Below, in pieces: positions 1 to 7,414 of a stretch of DNA of 43,594 nucleotides. Source of the DNA: Cryptobacterium sp. CAG:338 (lineage in GTDB: Bacteria > Actinomycetota > Coriobacteriia > Coriobacteriales > Eggerthellaceae). The DNA is taken from contig FR896072.1 of NCBI GenBank assembly GCA_000435475.1, forward strand, positions 136,427-180,020. The letters are read 5' to 3'. The stretch's first letter is position 1. Every line of letters begins with the position of its first letter. Under the pieces are notes generated by a model that did not search any database, was not told the DNA's origin, and saw only the letters and a list, made by a program, of their open reading frames with translations. The position numbers and the translations under genes are program-made.

Positions 1-391
1 CCAACACATACGAATAATCAGGCAGAATTAAATCGATTCCAGGATGATTATCATCAGGGAACATTAAACCTGCATCATCAAGAACCATATCGTTACCGCA
101 CTCAAACGCAGTCATATTTTTTCCAATGGCATCCAAACCGCCTAAAGGAATTATGCGTAATTTTGCACGGGAATCACGACGCGCAGGACTTGCGCTTGCT
201 TTTTTACCTCTTGAGGCACTTTGTGCACGAGAACGACGATTCTGAGCTTTCTTAGCTTTACGCGCATTATCTTGTTCATCATAATTTGAAAGCTTTGGTC
301 TCGTGCGTTCAAGATGTACATGGCGAACCACTTCTTTAGTACGACGTGGTTTTGCCTGAGAAGAGTTCCCTGTTTGGGATTGTTCTGTCAT
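1..391 (-). CDS. rnj: Ribonuclease J, N-terminal part (cut by window edge)
   Basis: RNase J is a metallo-beta-lactamase/beta-CASP nuclease with endonuclease and 5'-3' exonuclease activity in mRNA decay and rRNA maturation. Only the first 130 residues are in the window. Residues 77-130 read KLRIIPLGGLDAIGKNMTAF followed by a LMFPDD...DLILPDY segment, which is the conserved start of the family's lactamase fold; the catalytic HxHxDH motif lies beyond the edge. The start is the ATG at 389-391, preceded by AAAGGAAG. Before the catalytic fold there is a 76-residue, lysine/arginine-rich, probably disordered extension with about 22 basic residues. It lies downstream of dapA, as in other actinobacteria. 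Family assignment is firm; the role of the extension is not known from sequence. Confidence 0.9.
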   Translation of the reverse strand, partial: MTEQSQTGNSSQAKPRRTKEVVRHVHLERTRPKLSNYDEQDNARKAKKAQNRRSRAQSASRGKKASASPARRDSRAKLRIIPLGGLDAIGKNMTAFECGNDMVLDDAGLMFPDDNHPGIDLILPDYSYVL

Positions 392-427
392 ATGCTTCCT
401 TTTATCAGTGTCTTATATACGTCAAAC

Positions 428-456
428 ACCCTTCGCACTCAAAGAATGCGAAGGGT
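428..456 (-). other. Hairpin between dapA and rnj
   Basis: The arms ACCCTTCGCA (428-437) and TGCGAAGGGT (447-456) are perfectly complementary over 10 bp with a 9-nt loop. On the transcribed minus strand it is followed by GTTTGACG, not by a clean U tract, so it is at best a weak terminator. It sits 36 bases before the rnj start codon and could instead be a leader or processing structure of the rnj message. The structure is seen; the role is inferred. Confidence 0.5.
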
Positions 457-511
457 TCAAGCCAAAACATATAGACGAACGAGCGGAATAAGACCTCTAA
501 ACGCTTAAACG

Positions 512-1411
512 TTACAGAATTCCAACTTCCTTCATTACCTGAGCCAAATGCGCAGACTGTTCTTCAGTTGCGTTTACCAAAGGCAGGCGTACACCACCAA
601 CAGGAAAACCTGCAAGATTAAGTGCTTCCTTAACCATAATTGGATTTGCAGTAACAAAAAGTTCGTCCATTAAAGGCAAGAATGCATCATGAGCTTTCTT
701 TGCCTCTTCAAAATTTCCTGCTGCACATAAAGTAGTAATTTCTTTCATACGTGCAGGCGAAACATTGCCAGCAGTTGATATAACTCCCGCTGCACCTAAC
801 TTCATCATTTCGTAAGTAAGTGAGTCATCTCCGGAATAGACATCGAAACCGTCAGGAGCATCTTTAATAATCGCGGCAACTTGTTCTAAATTACCAGAAG
901 CTTCCTTGATTGCAACAATGTTTTCTACATCGTTAGCCAAACGTAAGGTAGTTTCAGCTGTCATATTAATAACACAACGACCAGGAATATTATAGAGAAT
1001 ACAAGGTAAATCTACTGATTCAGCAATCGTTTTAAAATGTTGATACAGACCTTCTTGCGGAGGCTTATTGTAATAAGGAACCACCAGCATAAAAGCATCA
1101 ACGCCCAGTTTTTGAACATCTTGGGCAAAATCAACGGTATCGGCAGTGCAGTTATCTCCTACATTAGCAATAATGGGTACTTCCCCGCCTACTTCTGCCA
1201 CTACTGCTTCGAAAAGCTTCATTTTTTGAGGATAGAACACCGTGGGGCTTTCGCCAGTGGTGCCGTTGATAACAAGTGCATCACTTCCCCCCTCAACCAA
1301 ACGACGAGCTAAGGCGCGTGCTTGTTTTAAATCTAATTCAAGATTTTCGTCAAATGGCGTTACCATTGCGGGAATCATGCGACCAAAGCGTGGTTCAGTT
1401 ACCGTGTTCAT
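512..1411 (-). CDS. dapA: 4-hydroxy-tetrahydrodipicolinate synthase
   Basis: DapA condenses pyruvate with aspartate semialdehyde, the first committed step of diaminopimelate and lysine synthesis in the cytoplasm. The 299-residue length is normal for the family. GTTGES at 50-55 binds the pyruvate carboxylate, YNIPGR begins at the catalytic tyrosine 140, and IKEASG places the Schiff-base lysine at 169. The ATG start is preceded by GAAGGAG. It follows dapB by 56 bases and precedes rnj, the order dapB-dapA-rnj. The assignment is secure. Lysine feedback control cannot be judged from sequence alone. Confidence 0.97.
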   Translation of the reverse strand: MNTVTEPRFGRMIPAMVTPFDENLELDLKQARALARRLVEGGSDALVINGTTGESPTVFYPQKMKLFEAVVAEVGGEVPIIANVGDNCTADTVDFAQDVQKLGVDAFMLVVPYYNKPPQEGLYQHFKTIAESVDLPCILYNIPGRCVINMTAETTLRLANDVENIVAIKEASGNLEQVAAIIKDAPDGFDVYSGDDSLTYEMMKLGAAGVISTAGNVSPARMKEITTLCAAGNFEEAKKAHDAFLPLMDELFVTANPIMVKEALNLAGFPVGGVRLPLVNATEEQSAHLAQVMKEVGIL

Positions 1412-1467
1412 GCTTTCTCCTTCACCTGAATTCGTAAACGATTGATATTATGGCACGTAATGAACTT

Positions 1468-2232
1468 CTATTCCATGAAGTTCTCTAATCCAACCACCAG
1501 ACCGTCGCATTTTTTAACTGAACGGATTCCAAGTAAAACACCTGGCATATAAGAAGTGCGATCCCACGAATCGTGACGAATAGTGAGTGTTTGACCCATG
1601 GAGCCAAACACCACTTCCTGACTTGCAACATATCCCATAGAGCGAATCGAGTGAACAGGAACACCTTCAATTAAAGCTCCACGCGCACCTTGTGCTCCCT
1701 CAATTTCGGTTTCTTTCCCTGGAGCCGCACTTTGAAAATCACGTGATTCAGAAATTAACTGTGCAGTTCGTACTGCAGTACCACTAGGAGCATCTTTTTT
1801 ATTGCAATGGTGGAATTCTAAAACTTCGGCTTCAGGAAAATAAGGAGCTGCTGCTTTAGCAAATTCCATCATTAATACCGCACCAGTCGTAAAGTTTGGC
1901 GCATAAAACAGGCACGTTCCTTCCTTTGCAGTATCTGCAAGGCTCCGTAAAGTATCGTCAGATAAACCTGTCGTACCAACAACACAATCAATTCCCGCAG
2001 GAAGTGCAACAGAGAGAGTTTGTGCAACAACATCTGGTTGGGTGAAGTCAACTAATACCTCGAATGATTCGTGGCTAAGAGCTTCATCCAAAGATGGATA
2101 TATCGGAAATTCTTTAGCAGGATTAGAAGGGTCAATGCCACAGATAAGTTCCATGTCTTCAGCTGCTTCTACAGCATCTACCACTGCAGAGCCCATACGT
2201 CCTCCACATCCGGCAACAGCAACTTTTATCAT
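1468..2232 (-). CDS. dapB: 4-hydroxy-tetrahydrodipicolinate reductase
   Basis: DapB reduces the DapA product with NAD(P)H, the second step of the diaminopimelate branch. The 254-residue protein opens with a Rossmann motif GCGGRMG (8-14). It carries the signature EFHHCNKKDAPSGTA around 139-153, which holds the catalytic histidine pair and lysine. VGTTGL (85-90) and APNFTTG (111-117) are the other conserved loops. The start ATG is preceded by AGAAAGGA. It lies between the M16 protease gene (19-base gap) and dapA, so the dap genes are probably co-transcribed with the pnp cluster upstream. Confidence 0.97.
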   Translation of the reverse strand: MIKVAVAGCGGRMGSAVVDAVEAAEDMELICGIDPSNPAKEFPIYPSLDEALSHESFEVLVDFTQPDVVAQTLSVALPAGIDCVVGTTGLSDDTLRSLADTAKEGTCLFYAPNFTTGAVLMMEFAKAAAPYFPEAEVLEFHHCNKKDAPSGTAVRTAQLISESRDFQSAAPGKETEIEGAQGARGALIEGVPVHSIRSMGYVASQEVVFGSMGQTLTIRHDSWDRTSYMPGVLLGIRSVKKCDGLVVGLENFME

Positions 2233-2251
2233 AAGTATTCCTTTCTCTGCT

Positions 2252-3517
2252 TTACTTCTTTTTTGAATTCAGTAAAAAAGGCACGTCTTCACTAGTACAA
2301 GAAGAAACCAATGCAATGCCTGGATCACCATGTAAGAAATCTTGCGCAAGCTCTTGAATTTGCTTGCTCGTCACAGCACGATAACCTCTTACTTGTTCTT
2401 CAGGGGTAACTTGATCCAAACCAAGTACTTCTCTCTTTCCCAAGCGAACCATGTGAGAATTAGTTGTTTCAAGACCCAAAAGAAGTTGGCCACAAATAAA
2501 ATCTATGGTCCGTTGCAATTCCTCGTCATCAACTGTTTGAGTTCTTATCCGCTCTAGCTCAGCTTCGATTAGAGTAAGGACTTCAGAGATATTTTCTTTG
2601 CGAGTTCCTGCATAAATGCACCACTGACCAGCGCCCTGATAACATGCTTGAGTTGCATAAACAGAATAAGCAAGACCACGTTTTTCGCGAATTTCTTGAA
2701 AAAGTCGAGAGGACATTGAACCACCTAAAAGAGTGGTCAATACCGAACCTACATAGCGTCTTTCATCCCCTACTCCATACCAAGGAAACCCATAAAGTAG
2801 ATGCGCTTGTTCCGTTTCTCGCTGAGCACTATGAACTCCTGCAGAAAAAGCGGGGACACTAAGTTTTCGAGCAGTTTGGACACCTGACTTCAGGTGTGAA
2901 AAATAGTCGTTTACCAACTTAACAAGATTGTCATGATCTAAATTTCCCGCAGCAGCAACTACTAAATTTCCTGCATGATAAAACTCTTGATGAAAATTTA
3001 CGCAATCATCATGCGTGTAAGTACCCACACGCTCCCTTGTTCCTAAAACAGGAAGCCCCAGAGGATGTTGCGGGAATGTTGAAGAATTATAGAGTTCGAA
3101 AACATAATCATCAGGTGTGTCTTCGCTGCGAGCAATTTCTTCAATCACAACTTCACGCTCAGTATCTATTGCCTCTTGAGTAAAAGTTGAATCAATAACC
3201 ATTTCAGCGAGCATAGAAAGAGCATCTTCGAGTTTGTCATCAACAAAGCGCGCATAATAACAGGTATATTCCTTAGAGGTAAACGCATTAAACTCTGCAC
3301 CCAATTTGTCAAAATGCATCGAGATATCAAGGGGTCCTTTTGTCGAAGTACCCTTAAACATCATATGTTCCATAAAATGCGTTAATCCGGCTTGCTGAGA
3401 ATTTTCATCTCGAGAACCCACTCGAAACCAAAGTCCTAAAGAAACTGAACGAACCGAAGGCATAGGATAGCTTATTACGGTAAGTCCATTGGAAAGAATA
3501 GTTTTAAAGTAAGACAT
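2252..3517 (-). CDS. M16 family zinc metalloprotease (PepR/YmxG-like)
   Basis: This 421-residue protein belongs to peptidase family M16B (processing-peptidase type). The inverted zinc motif HFMEH is at residues 47-51 and the third ligand glutamate fits E127 in TEREVVIEEI, the usual spacing, so the active site is intact. The second M16 repeat in the C-terminal half carries the R...Y-type element around LFQEIREKRGLAYSVYA. No signal peptide is visible, so it should be cytoplasmic. The gene lies just after pnp, the place held by pepR in mycobacteria and ymxG in Bacillus. The natural substrate is not established for the family in this setting. Confidence 0.9.
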   Translation of the reverse strand: MSYFKTILSNGLTVISYPMPSVRSVSLGLWFRVGSRDENSQQAGLTHFMEHMMFKGTSTKGPLDISMHFDKLGAEFNAFTSKEYTCYYARFVDDKLEDALSMLAEMVIDSTFTQEAIDTEREVVIEEIARSEDTPDDYVFELYNSSTFPQHPLGLPVLGTRERVGTYTHDDCVNFHQEFYHAGNLVVAAAGNLDHDNLVKLVNDYFSHLKSGVQTARKLSVPAFSAGVHSAQRETEQAHLLYGFPWYGVGDERRYVGSVLTTLLGGSMSSRLFQEIREKRGLAYSVYATQACYQGAGQWCIYAGTRKENISEVLTLIEAELERIRTQTVDDEELQRTIDFICGQLLLGLETTNSHMVRLGKREVLGLDQVTPEEQVRGYRAVTSKQIQELAQDFLHGDPGIALVSSCTSEDVPFLLNSKKK

Positions 3518-3546
3518 AAAAACTACCTTCTTATAAAAAAGCGATC

Positions 3547-3798
3547 TTATTTTTCCTGATCAAGATAGAGCTTAAGAGCACGTGCGAGCTGATCCGGACA
3601 GCTTGTCGGCCTTGGACCACAGGTAATTCCCTGCAAAGTATCGATAACCTCTAGCGCTGGTCGACCCTCGATCAAAGCAGAAATTCCTTTGAGGTTTCCG
3701 TTGCATCCCCCCATAAAGGAAACGTTATAAACCTTGCCGTCAATAATATCAAACGATATTTTGCGTGAGCAGGTTCCCTGAGTCGTATACACAGCCAT
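3547..3798 (-). CDS. Small TSCPD-domain protein
   Basis: This 83-residue protein is a free-standing TSCPD domain of the type named TIGR03905. The eponymous TSCPDQLA motif lies near the C terminus, with conserved glycine/cysteine segments MGGCNGN and ITCGPRP. TSCPD domains also occur at the end of B12-dependent ribonucleotide reductases, where they may bind metal or nucleic acid. The stand-alone form has no proven role. The four cysteines (in TCSR, GGCN, TCGP and SCPD) suggest metal binding. It starts at an ATG preceded by AAAGGAT and lies between pnp and the M16 protease. Family confident, function unknown. Confidence 0.85.
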   Translation of the reverse strand: MAVYTTQGTCSRKISFDIIDGKVYNVSFMGGCNGNLKGISALIEGRPALEVIDTLQGITCGPRPTSCPDQLARALKLYLDQEK

Positions 3799-3811
3799 AT
3801 CGAATCCTTTC

Positions 3812-3849
3812 TAAAACAAACCCTCTGCTCCCTTCCAGGAACAGAGGGT
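3812..3849 (-). terminator. Rho-independent terminator after pnp
   Basis: On the minus strand the arms ACCCTCTG (3849-3842) and CAGAGGGT (3827-3820) form an 8-bp stem, followed by TTTGTTTTAG. It lies 46 bases past the pnp stop. It should end most pnp transcripts, leaving the TSCPD-M16-dap genes to readthrough or to a promoter I cannot place. Confidence 0.75.
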
Positions 3850-3895
3850 TTCTGTACACGAGAACTTAAAGGTAAGTATACGTTGTTATCGCGCT

Positions 3896-6064
3896 TTAGT
3901 TGTCGTTATGTCGGCGACGAGGTTTACGTCCATTGTTGCCATCGTGATGGTGGTTGTCATGACGCTTAGAACCACCCGCAACTTCAGGCTTATCAACACG
4001 ATCTAAGTTGATCTTGCCATTGTCGCTTACTTCGATAACTTCAACCTTAACCGTATCACCAATGTTGAGTACATCTTCAACCTTGCCTACGCGACCATTC
4101 GCCATGCGGGAAATATGGAGAAGTCCATCTTTCCCAGGAGTTAAACGAACAAACGCACCAAAGTCTTTGATGCCCACTACTTCGCCTTCATAAATTTCTC
4201 CTACTTCTGGAACTTTCACAATACCAAGAATTGCATCTTTTGCAGCTTTACCAGAAGCAGCCTCAACAGAAGCAATGCGAACCGTACCATCTTCTTCGAT
4301 TTCTATGGTTGCTCCCGTTTCATCCTGAAGGCCACGGATGACTTTACCACCAGAACCTATGACATCACGAATTTTGTCAACAGGAATATGAATAGTCTCG
4401 ATATGTGGTGCATAGGGGCTAATTTCTTCACGAGGCGCCGCAATCGCTTCAAGCATGTTCTTCATGATGAATGCGCGACCCTCTTTAGCTTGTGCAAGCG
4501 CACGAGCTAAGATGTCTACAGAAAGACCTTTAGCTTTGTTGTCCATCTGCAGAGCAGTAATGCCATGTTCGGTTCCGCAGACCTTAAAGTCCATATCACC
4601 TAAGAAATCTTCAAGGCCCTGAATATCTGAAAGAATAACGATATCGTCACCCTCTTTGATAAGACCCATTGCAATACCGGCAACAGGAGCTTTGATAGGC
4701 ACACCAGCATCCATAAGTGCCAAGGTAGAGCCACATGTAGAGGCCATCGAAGATGAACCGTTAGATTCAAGAATTTCAGATACAACACGAATCGCGTAAG
4801 GGAATTCTTCTTCATCAGGCAATACAGGAACCAAAGCGCGTTCCGCAAGAGCACCATGACCGATTTCACGACGCTTAGGTGCACCCATGCGTCCTACCTC
4901 ACCGGTGCAGTAAGGAGGGAAGTTATACTGATGCATATAGCGCTTATGATCTTCGGGATCGATAGAGTCAAGGCGTTGCCATTCGCTTAACATGCCAAGC
5001 GTACAAACGGATAATGCTTGAGTTTGGCCACGCTGGAATAAGCCAGAACCATGAACACGGGGAAGATATCCTGCCTTGATATAAAGAGGACGAATTTCGG
5101 TGCTGCTACGCCCGTCAGCACGTTCCCCAGTTTCGATTACCATCTGACGCATTGCGTGCTTTTCAAGAGATTTCAATGCTGCGGCAATATCACTACCCCA
5201 TGCAAGCAATTCTTCTTCAGTAAAGTCTGATTCCTTAATTGAAGCTTTGAGCTCTTCAACTTTACCGATACGTGCTTGTTTATCAGCATCTTTTAATGCC
5301 GCTGACATTTCATCAAAATGCTTATCAATGCGTTCTGCAATGGATGGATCAGCAACATGAATGGGCCATTCTTTAGGCTGTGGATTTACCTTCTCCAAGA
5401 AAGCCTTTTGTTTTTCACAAAAAGCAGCAATTGCTTCCTGACCAAAGGTCATTGCAGCAAGCATGTCTTCTTCTGAAATTTCTTCAGCGCCTGCTTCTAC
5501 CATTGAAATGTAGTCAGCAGTACCCGCAATAGTCAATTCAAGATCTGAATTTTCCTGTTCTGCATAGGTTGGATTGACAATAAACTCGCGAGTTTCTTTG
5601 TCGCGGCCAATGCGAACACAGGCTGCAGGACCATCAAAAGGAGCACTTGCGCACATCAACGCAGCACTAGCACCCATTACGCTCATACAATCAGGCGGAT
5701 TTTCACCATCAACCACAAAGGTGGTAGCAACAATATGAACCTCTTGCTTAAAACCATCAGCAAAACCAGGACGGATTGGACGGTCAATCATTCGAGCAGT
5801 AAGGGTAGCTTTGTCAGTTGGTTTAGCTTCACGCTTTAAATAACCGCCGGGGATACGACCCACCGCGTACATTTTTTCCATGAAATCGACCGTGAGAGGG
5901 AAAAAGTCATAATCTTTTTCCTGCTCAGAAATTACAGCCGTAACCAAAACGGTGGTATCACCTTGGGTTACTTTGACAGCGCCACTAGCCTGTTTGGCAA
6001 GTTCACCTGTTGAAAGCGTGTACTGCTTTCCATAAAGTTCGAATGATTCAGTAATTTGTTCCAT
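3896..6064 (-). CDS. pnp: Polyribonucleotide nucleotidyltransferase (PNPase)
   Basis: PNPase is a phosphorolytic 3'-5' exoribonuclease and RNA polymerase, acting as a ring-shaped trimer in RNA decay. The order is standard: two RNase PH domains with an alpha-helical linker, then a KH domain (IHIPVDKIRDVIGSGGKVI) and an S1 domain (YEGEVVGIKDFGAFVRL). The ATG at 6064 is chosen over an upstream in-frame start at 6127 because it has GAGGAAAG just before it and begins MEQITESFELYG, where the family begins; this gives 722 residues. The last 25 or so residues are a basic His/Asn/Arg-rich tail with HDNHHHDG. It follows rpsO, the almost universal neighbour, across a terminator. Confidence 0.97.
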   Translation of the reverse strand: MEQITESFELYGKQYTLSTGELAKQASGAVKVTQGDTTVLVTAVISEQEKDYDFFPLTVDFMEKMYAVGRIPGGYLKREAKPTDKATLTARMIDRPIRPGFADGFKQEVHIVATTFVVDGENPPDCMSVMGASAALMCASAPFDGPAACVRIGRDKETREFIVNPTYAEQENSDLELTIAGTADYISMVEAGAEEISEEDMLAAMTFGQEAIAAFCEKQKAFLEKVNPQPKEWPIHVADPSIAERIDKHFDEMSAALKDADKQARIGKVEELKASIKESDFTEEELLAWGSDIAAALKSLEKHAMRQMVIETGERADGRSSTEIRPLYIKAGYLPRVHGSGLFQRGQTQALSVCTLGMLSEWQRLDSIDPEDHKRYMHQYNFPPYCTGEVGRMGAPKRREIGHGALAERALVPVLPDEEEFPYAIRVVSEILESNGSSSMASTCGSTLALMDAGVPIKAPVAGIAMGLIKEGDDIVILSDIQGLEDFLGDMDFKVCGTEHGITALQMDNKAKGLSVDILARALAQAKEGRAFIMKNMLEAIAAPREEISPYAPHIETIHIPVDKIRDVIGSGGKVIRGLQDETGATIEIEEDGTVRIASVEAASGKAAKDAILGIVKVPEVGEIYEGEVVGIKDFGAFVRLTPGKDGLLHISRMANGRVGKVEDVLNIGDTVKVEVIEVSDNGKINLDRVDKPEVAGGSKRHDNHHHDGNNGRKPRRRHNDN

Positions 6065-6173
6065 AAATCTTACTTTCCTCTTCCCTTGCGCCCTATTGCA
6101 CAAAGCCTCTTTGCGTTTTCCTTTCAAACGCGCGAGCAGTATATTTCCCTAATACACCGACCGCCTTATATGC

Positions 6174-6195
6174 AAAAGCCCGCATTGCGCGGGCT
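6174..6195 (-). terminator. Rho-independent terminator between rpsO and pnp
   Basis: On the minus strand AGCCCGC and GCGGGCT form a 7-bp GC-rich stem with a 5-base loop, followed by TTTTGC. It begins 7 bases after the rpsO stop codon. This lets S15 be made in excess over PNPase. Both the structure and its position are typical of the rpsO-pnp junction. Confidence 0.85.
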
Positions 6196-6201
6196 GTCTG
6201 C

Positions 6202-6492
6202 TTACTGAATATTGTCGCGAATACCAAGCTTTTTGATAAGTTCACGATACTCGAGAATGTCACGATTCTTGATGTAAACCAAAAGACGACGACGCTTACC
6301 TACAAGCATAAGCAAACCACGACGAGTGTGGTGATCCTTTGGATGAGCCTTGAGGTGCTCGGTAAGGTTGCGGATACGCTCAGAGAGAATTGCAACCTGT
6401 ACTTCAGCGCTACCTGAATCCTGTGCATTCTTGCCAAATTCGGCAATGAGTTCAGCTACACGTTCTTTGGAAATGCTATCTTTGTTAGCCAT
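6202..6492 (-). CDS. rpsO: 30S ribosomal protein S15
   Basis: S15 binds the 16S rRNA central domain early in 30S assembly. The 96-residue product has the conserved DSGSAEVQVAILSERI and LLMLVGKRRRLLVYI blocks. It is slightly longer than the usual 89 residues, with a few extra at the N terminus. The ATG at 6492 (start MANKDSISKE) is chosen because AAAGGTGG lies just upstream; an in-frame extension to 6579 would add a non-conserved stretch that overlaps the leader structure. It has its own promoter at the end of recO. Confidence 0.97.
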   Translation of the reverse strand: MANKDSISKERVAELIAEFGKNAQDSGSAEVQVAILSERIRNLTEHLKAHPKDHHTRRGLLMLVGKRRRLLVYIKNRDILEYRELIKKLGIRDNIQ

Positions 6493-6518
6493 GTTCCACC
6501 TTTCTTTGTTTACGTCGT

Positions 6519-6586
6519 TTATTGCTGAGCTGATAAGCGGTGGTGCATAAAAGCTAAGCAATAAGTTTCTCAACTGCATTTTGCAG
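6519..6586 (-). promoter_or_regulatory. Structured rpsO leader RNA (candidate S15 autoregulatory site)
   Basis: The predicted 95-base leader begins with a small hairpin CTGCA-AAA-TGCAG (6586-6574). It then has the perfect 8-bp arms TTATTGCT (6564-6557) and AGCAATAA (6526-6519), extended after one mismatch by AGC/GCT. S15 represses its own mRNA through leader structures in several bacterial groups, and these structures differ between groups. The hairpins are seen; control by S15 is inferred. Confidence 0.5.
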
Positions 6587-6593
6587 CCGATTT

Positions 6594-6622
6594 AGTATAG
6601 GGCTTTTTAAGTTGCCTCACAA
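6594..6622 (-). promoter_or_regulatory. rpsO promoter
   Basis: TTGTGA (6622-6617), a 17-base spacer and TATACT (6599-6594) fit a housekeeping sigma promoter. The -35 box lies inside the last codons of recO. The start would be near 6587, at the base of the first leader hairpin. Confidence 0.6.
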
Positions 6623-7410
6623 GAAGAAGTTTGTAATCCATACGAAAAAATATAAGTTAAAGATTTGAGTGAATAGCCAAGATGGACTTTGATCCACTGT
6701 TGAAGAAATCGAAGTATGTCGTATTGAAGCGAATCTGAAATTGAAAAGGTTAAAATTTGCTCAAACGTTGAATACAACAACGTATAAATCCACTGAATTA
6801 CCTCTCCTTTAACCCATTGCGTTTCAAAGTCATGAGAACAGACCGAACAGGTAATGCCTCCCTCCAAAAAGGAAAAGTTAACTAACTCACCAGGCTGCGT
6901 TATACCGCCTATAACCTTTTCTCCACAGCCAATGCATTGATCTATTTGTGGCTTAAATCCAAGAAAAGACATAGCTTTAATAAGATACGCACTCGTAATC
7001 ATAAGAAGTGAGCTATCAGGAAAAGTTTGACGATTAAGAAATGAAAGCGCTTTTGTTGAAAGTGCAAAAAGTTGCGCGTTTTCTAAACTGTCGACGGTAC
7101 CCTTTTCGAGTAATTCAGCAATAGGGCTCGCAGCTTCTGTCTTTTCAAGATTTTCGCGTAAGTGAGGATACCCTTCAACCAGCCGCGCTTCTTTGATGAT
7201 ATCAAGCGACTTTCCCTTTACAAATAAAACATCGCACACAGAAAAAAGCTCTAAACGTGAAGTAAAAGGTGATGTCGGCTTCCGAGCCCCTTTTGCAACA
7301 GCTCTAATCTGCGAACCATCCTGAGACAAAAGCGTACATATACAATCGGTCTCTCCCAATTTTGTACGTTTGATGACAAGCACGCGACTCTGATAGGTAG
7401 CAGAGGCCAT
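6607..7410 (-). CDS. recO: DNA repair protein RecO
   Basis: RecO loads RecA with RecR during RecF-pathway gap repair. The N-terminal OB fold begins MASATYQSRVLVIKRTKLGE and is followed by the alpha-helical domain. A four-cysteine zinc site, CIGCGE and CSVCSHD, lies in the second half. The ATG at 7410 is preferred over an in-frame start at 7461 because it agrees with the family start, has GGAGAAGG upstream and leaves era (stop 7415) free of overlap; this gives 267 residues. It is the last gene of the hrcA cluster and directly follows era, as in many actinobacteria. Confidence 0.93.
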   Translation of the reverse strand: MASATYQSRVLVIKRTKLGETDCICTLLSQDGSQIRAVAKGARKPTSPFTSRLELFSVCDVLFVKGKSLDIIKEARLVEGYPHLRENLEKTEAASPIAELLEKGTVDSLENAQLFALSTKALSFLNRQTFPDSSLLMITSAYLIKAMSFLGFKPQIDQCIGCGEKVIGGITQPGELVNFSFLEGGITCSVCSHDFETQWVKGEVIQWIYTLLYSTFEQILTFSISDSLQYDILRFLQQWIKVHLGYSLKSLTYIFSYGLQTSSCEAT

Positions 7411-7414
7411 AATC

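Noticed and set aside
314..508. 64-codon plus-strand ORF near the left edge
   Set aside because: It crosses the rnj start and the hairpin on the opposite strand and shows no protein-like pattern.
6493..6579. Upstream extension of rpsO to an ATG at 6579
   Set aside because: The extra 29 residues are not S15-like and cover the leader hairpins; the ATG at 6492 has a good ribosome site.
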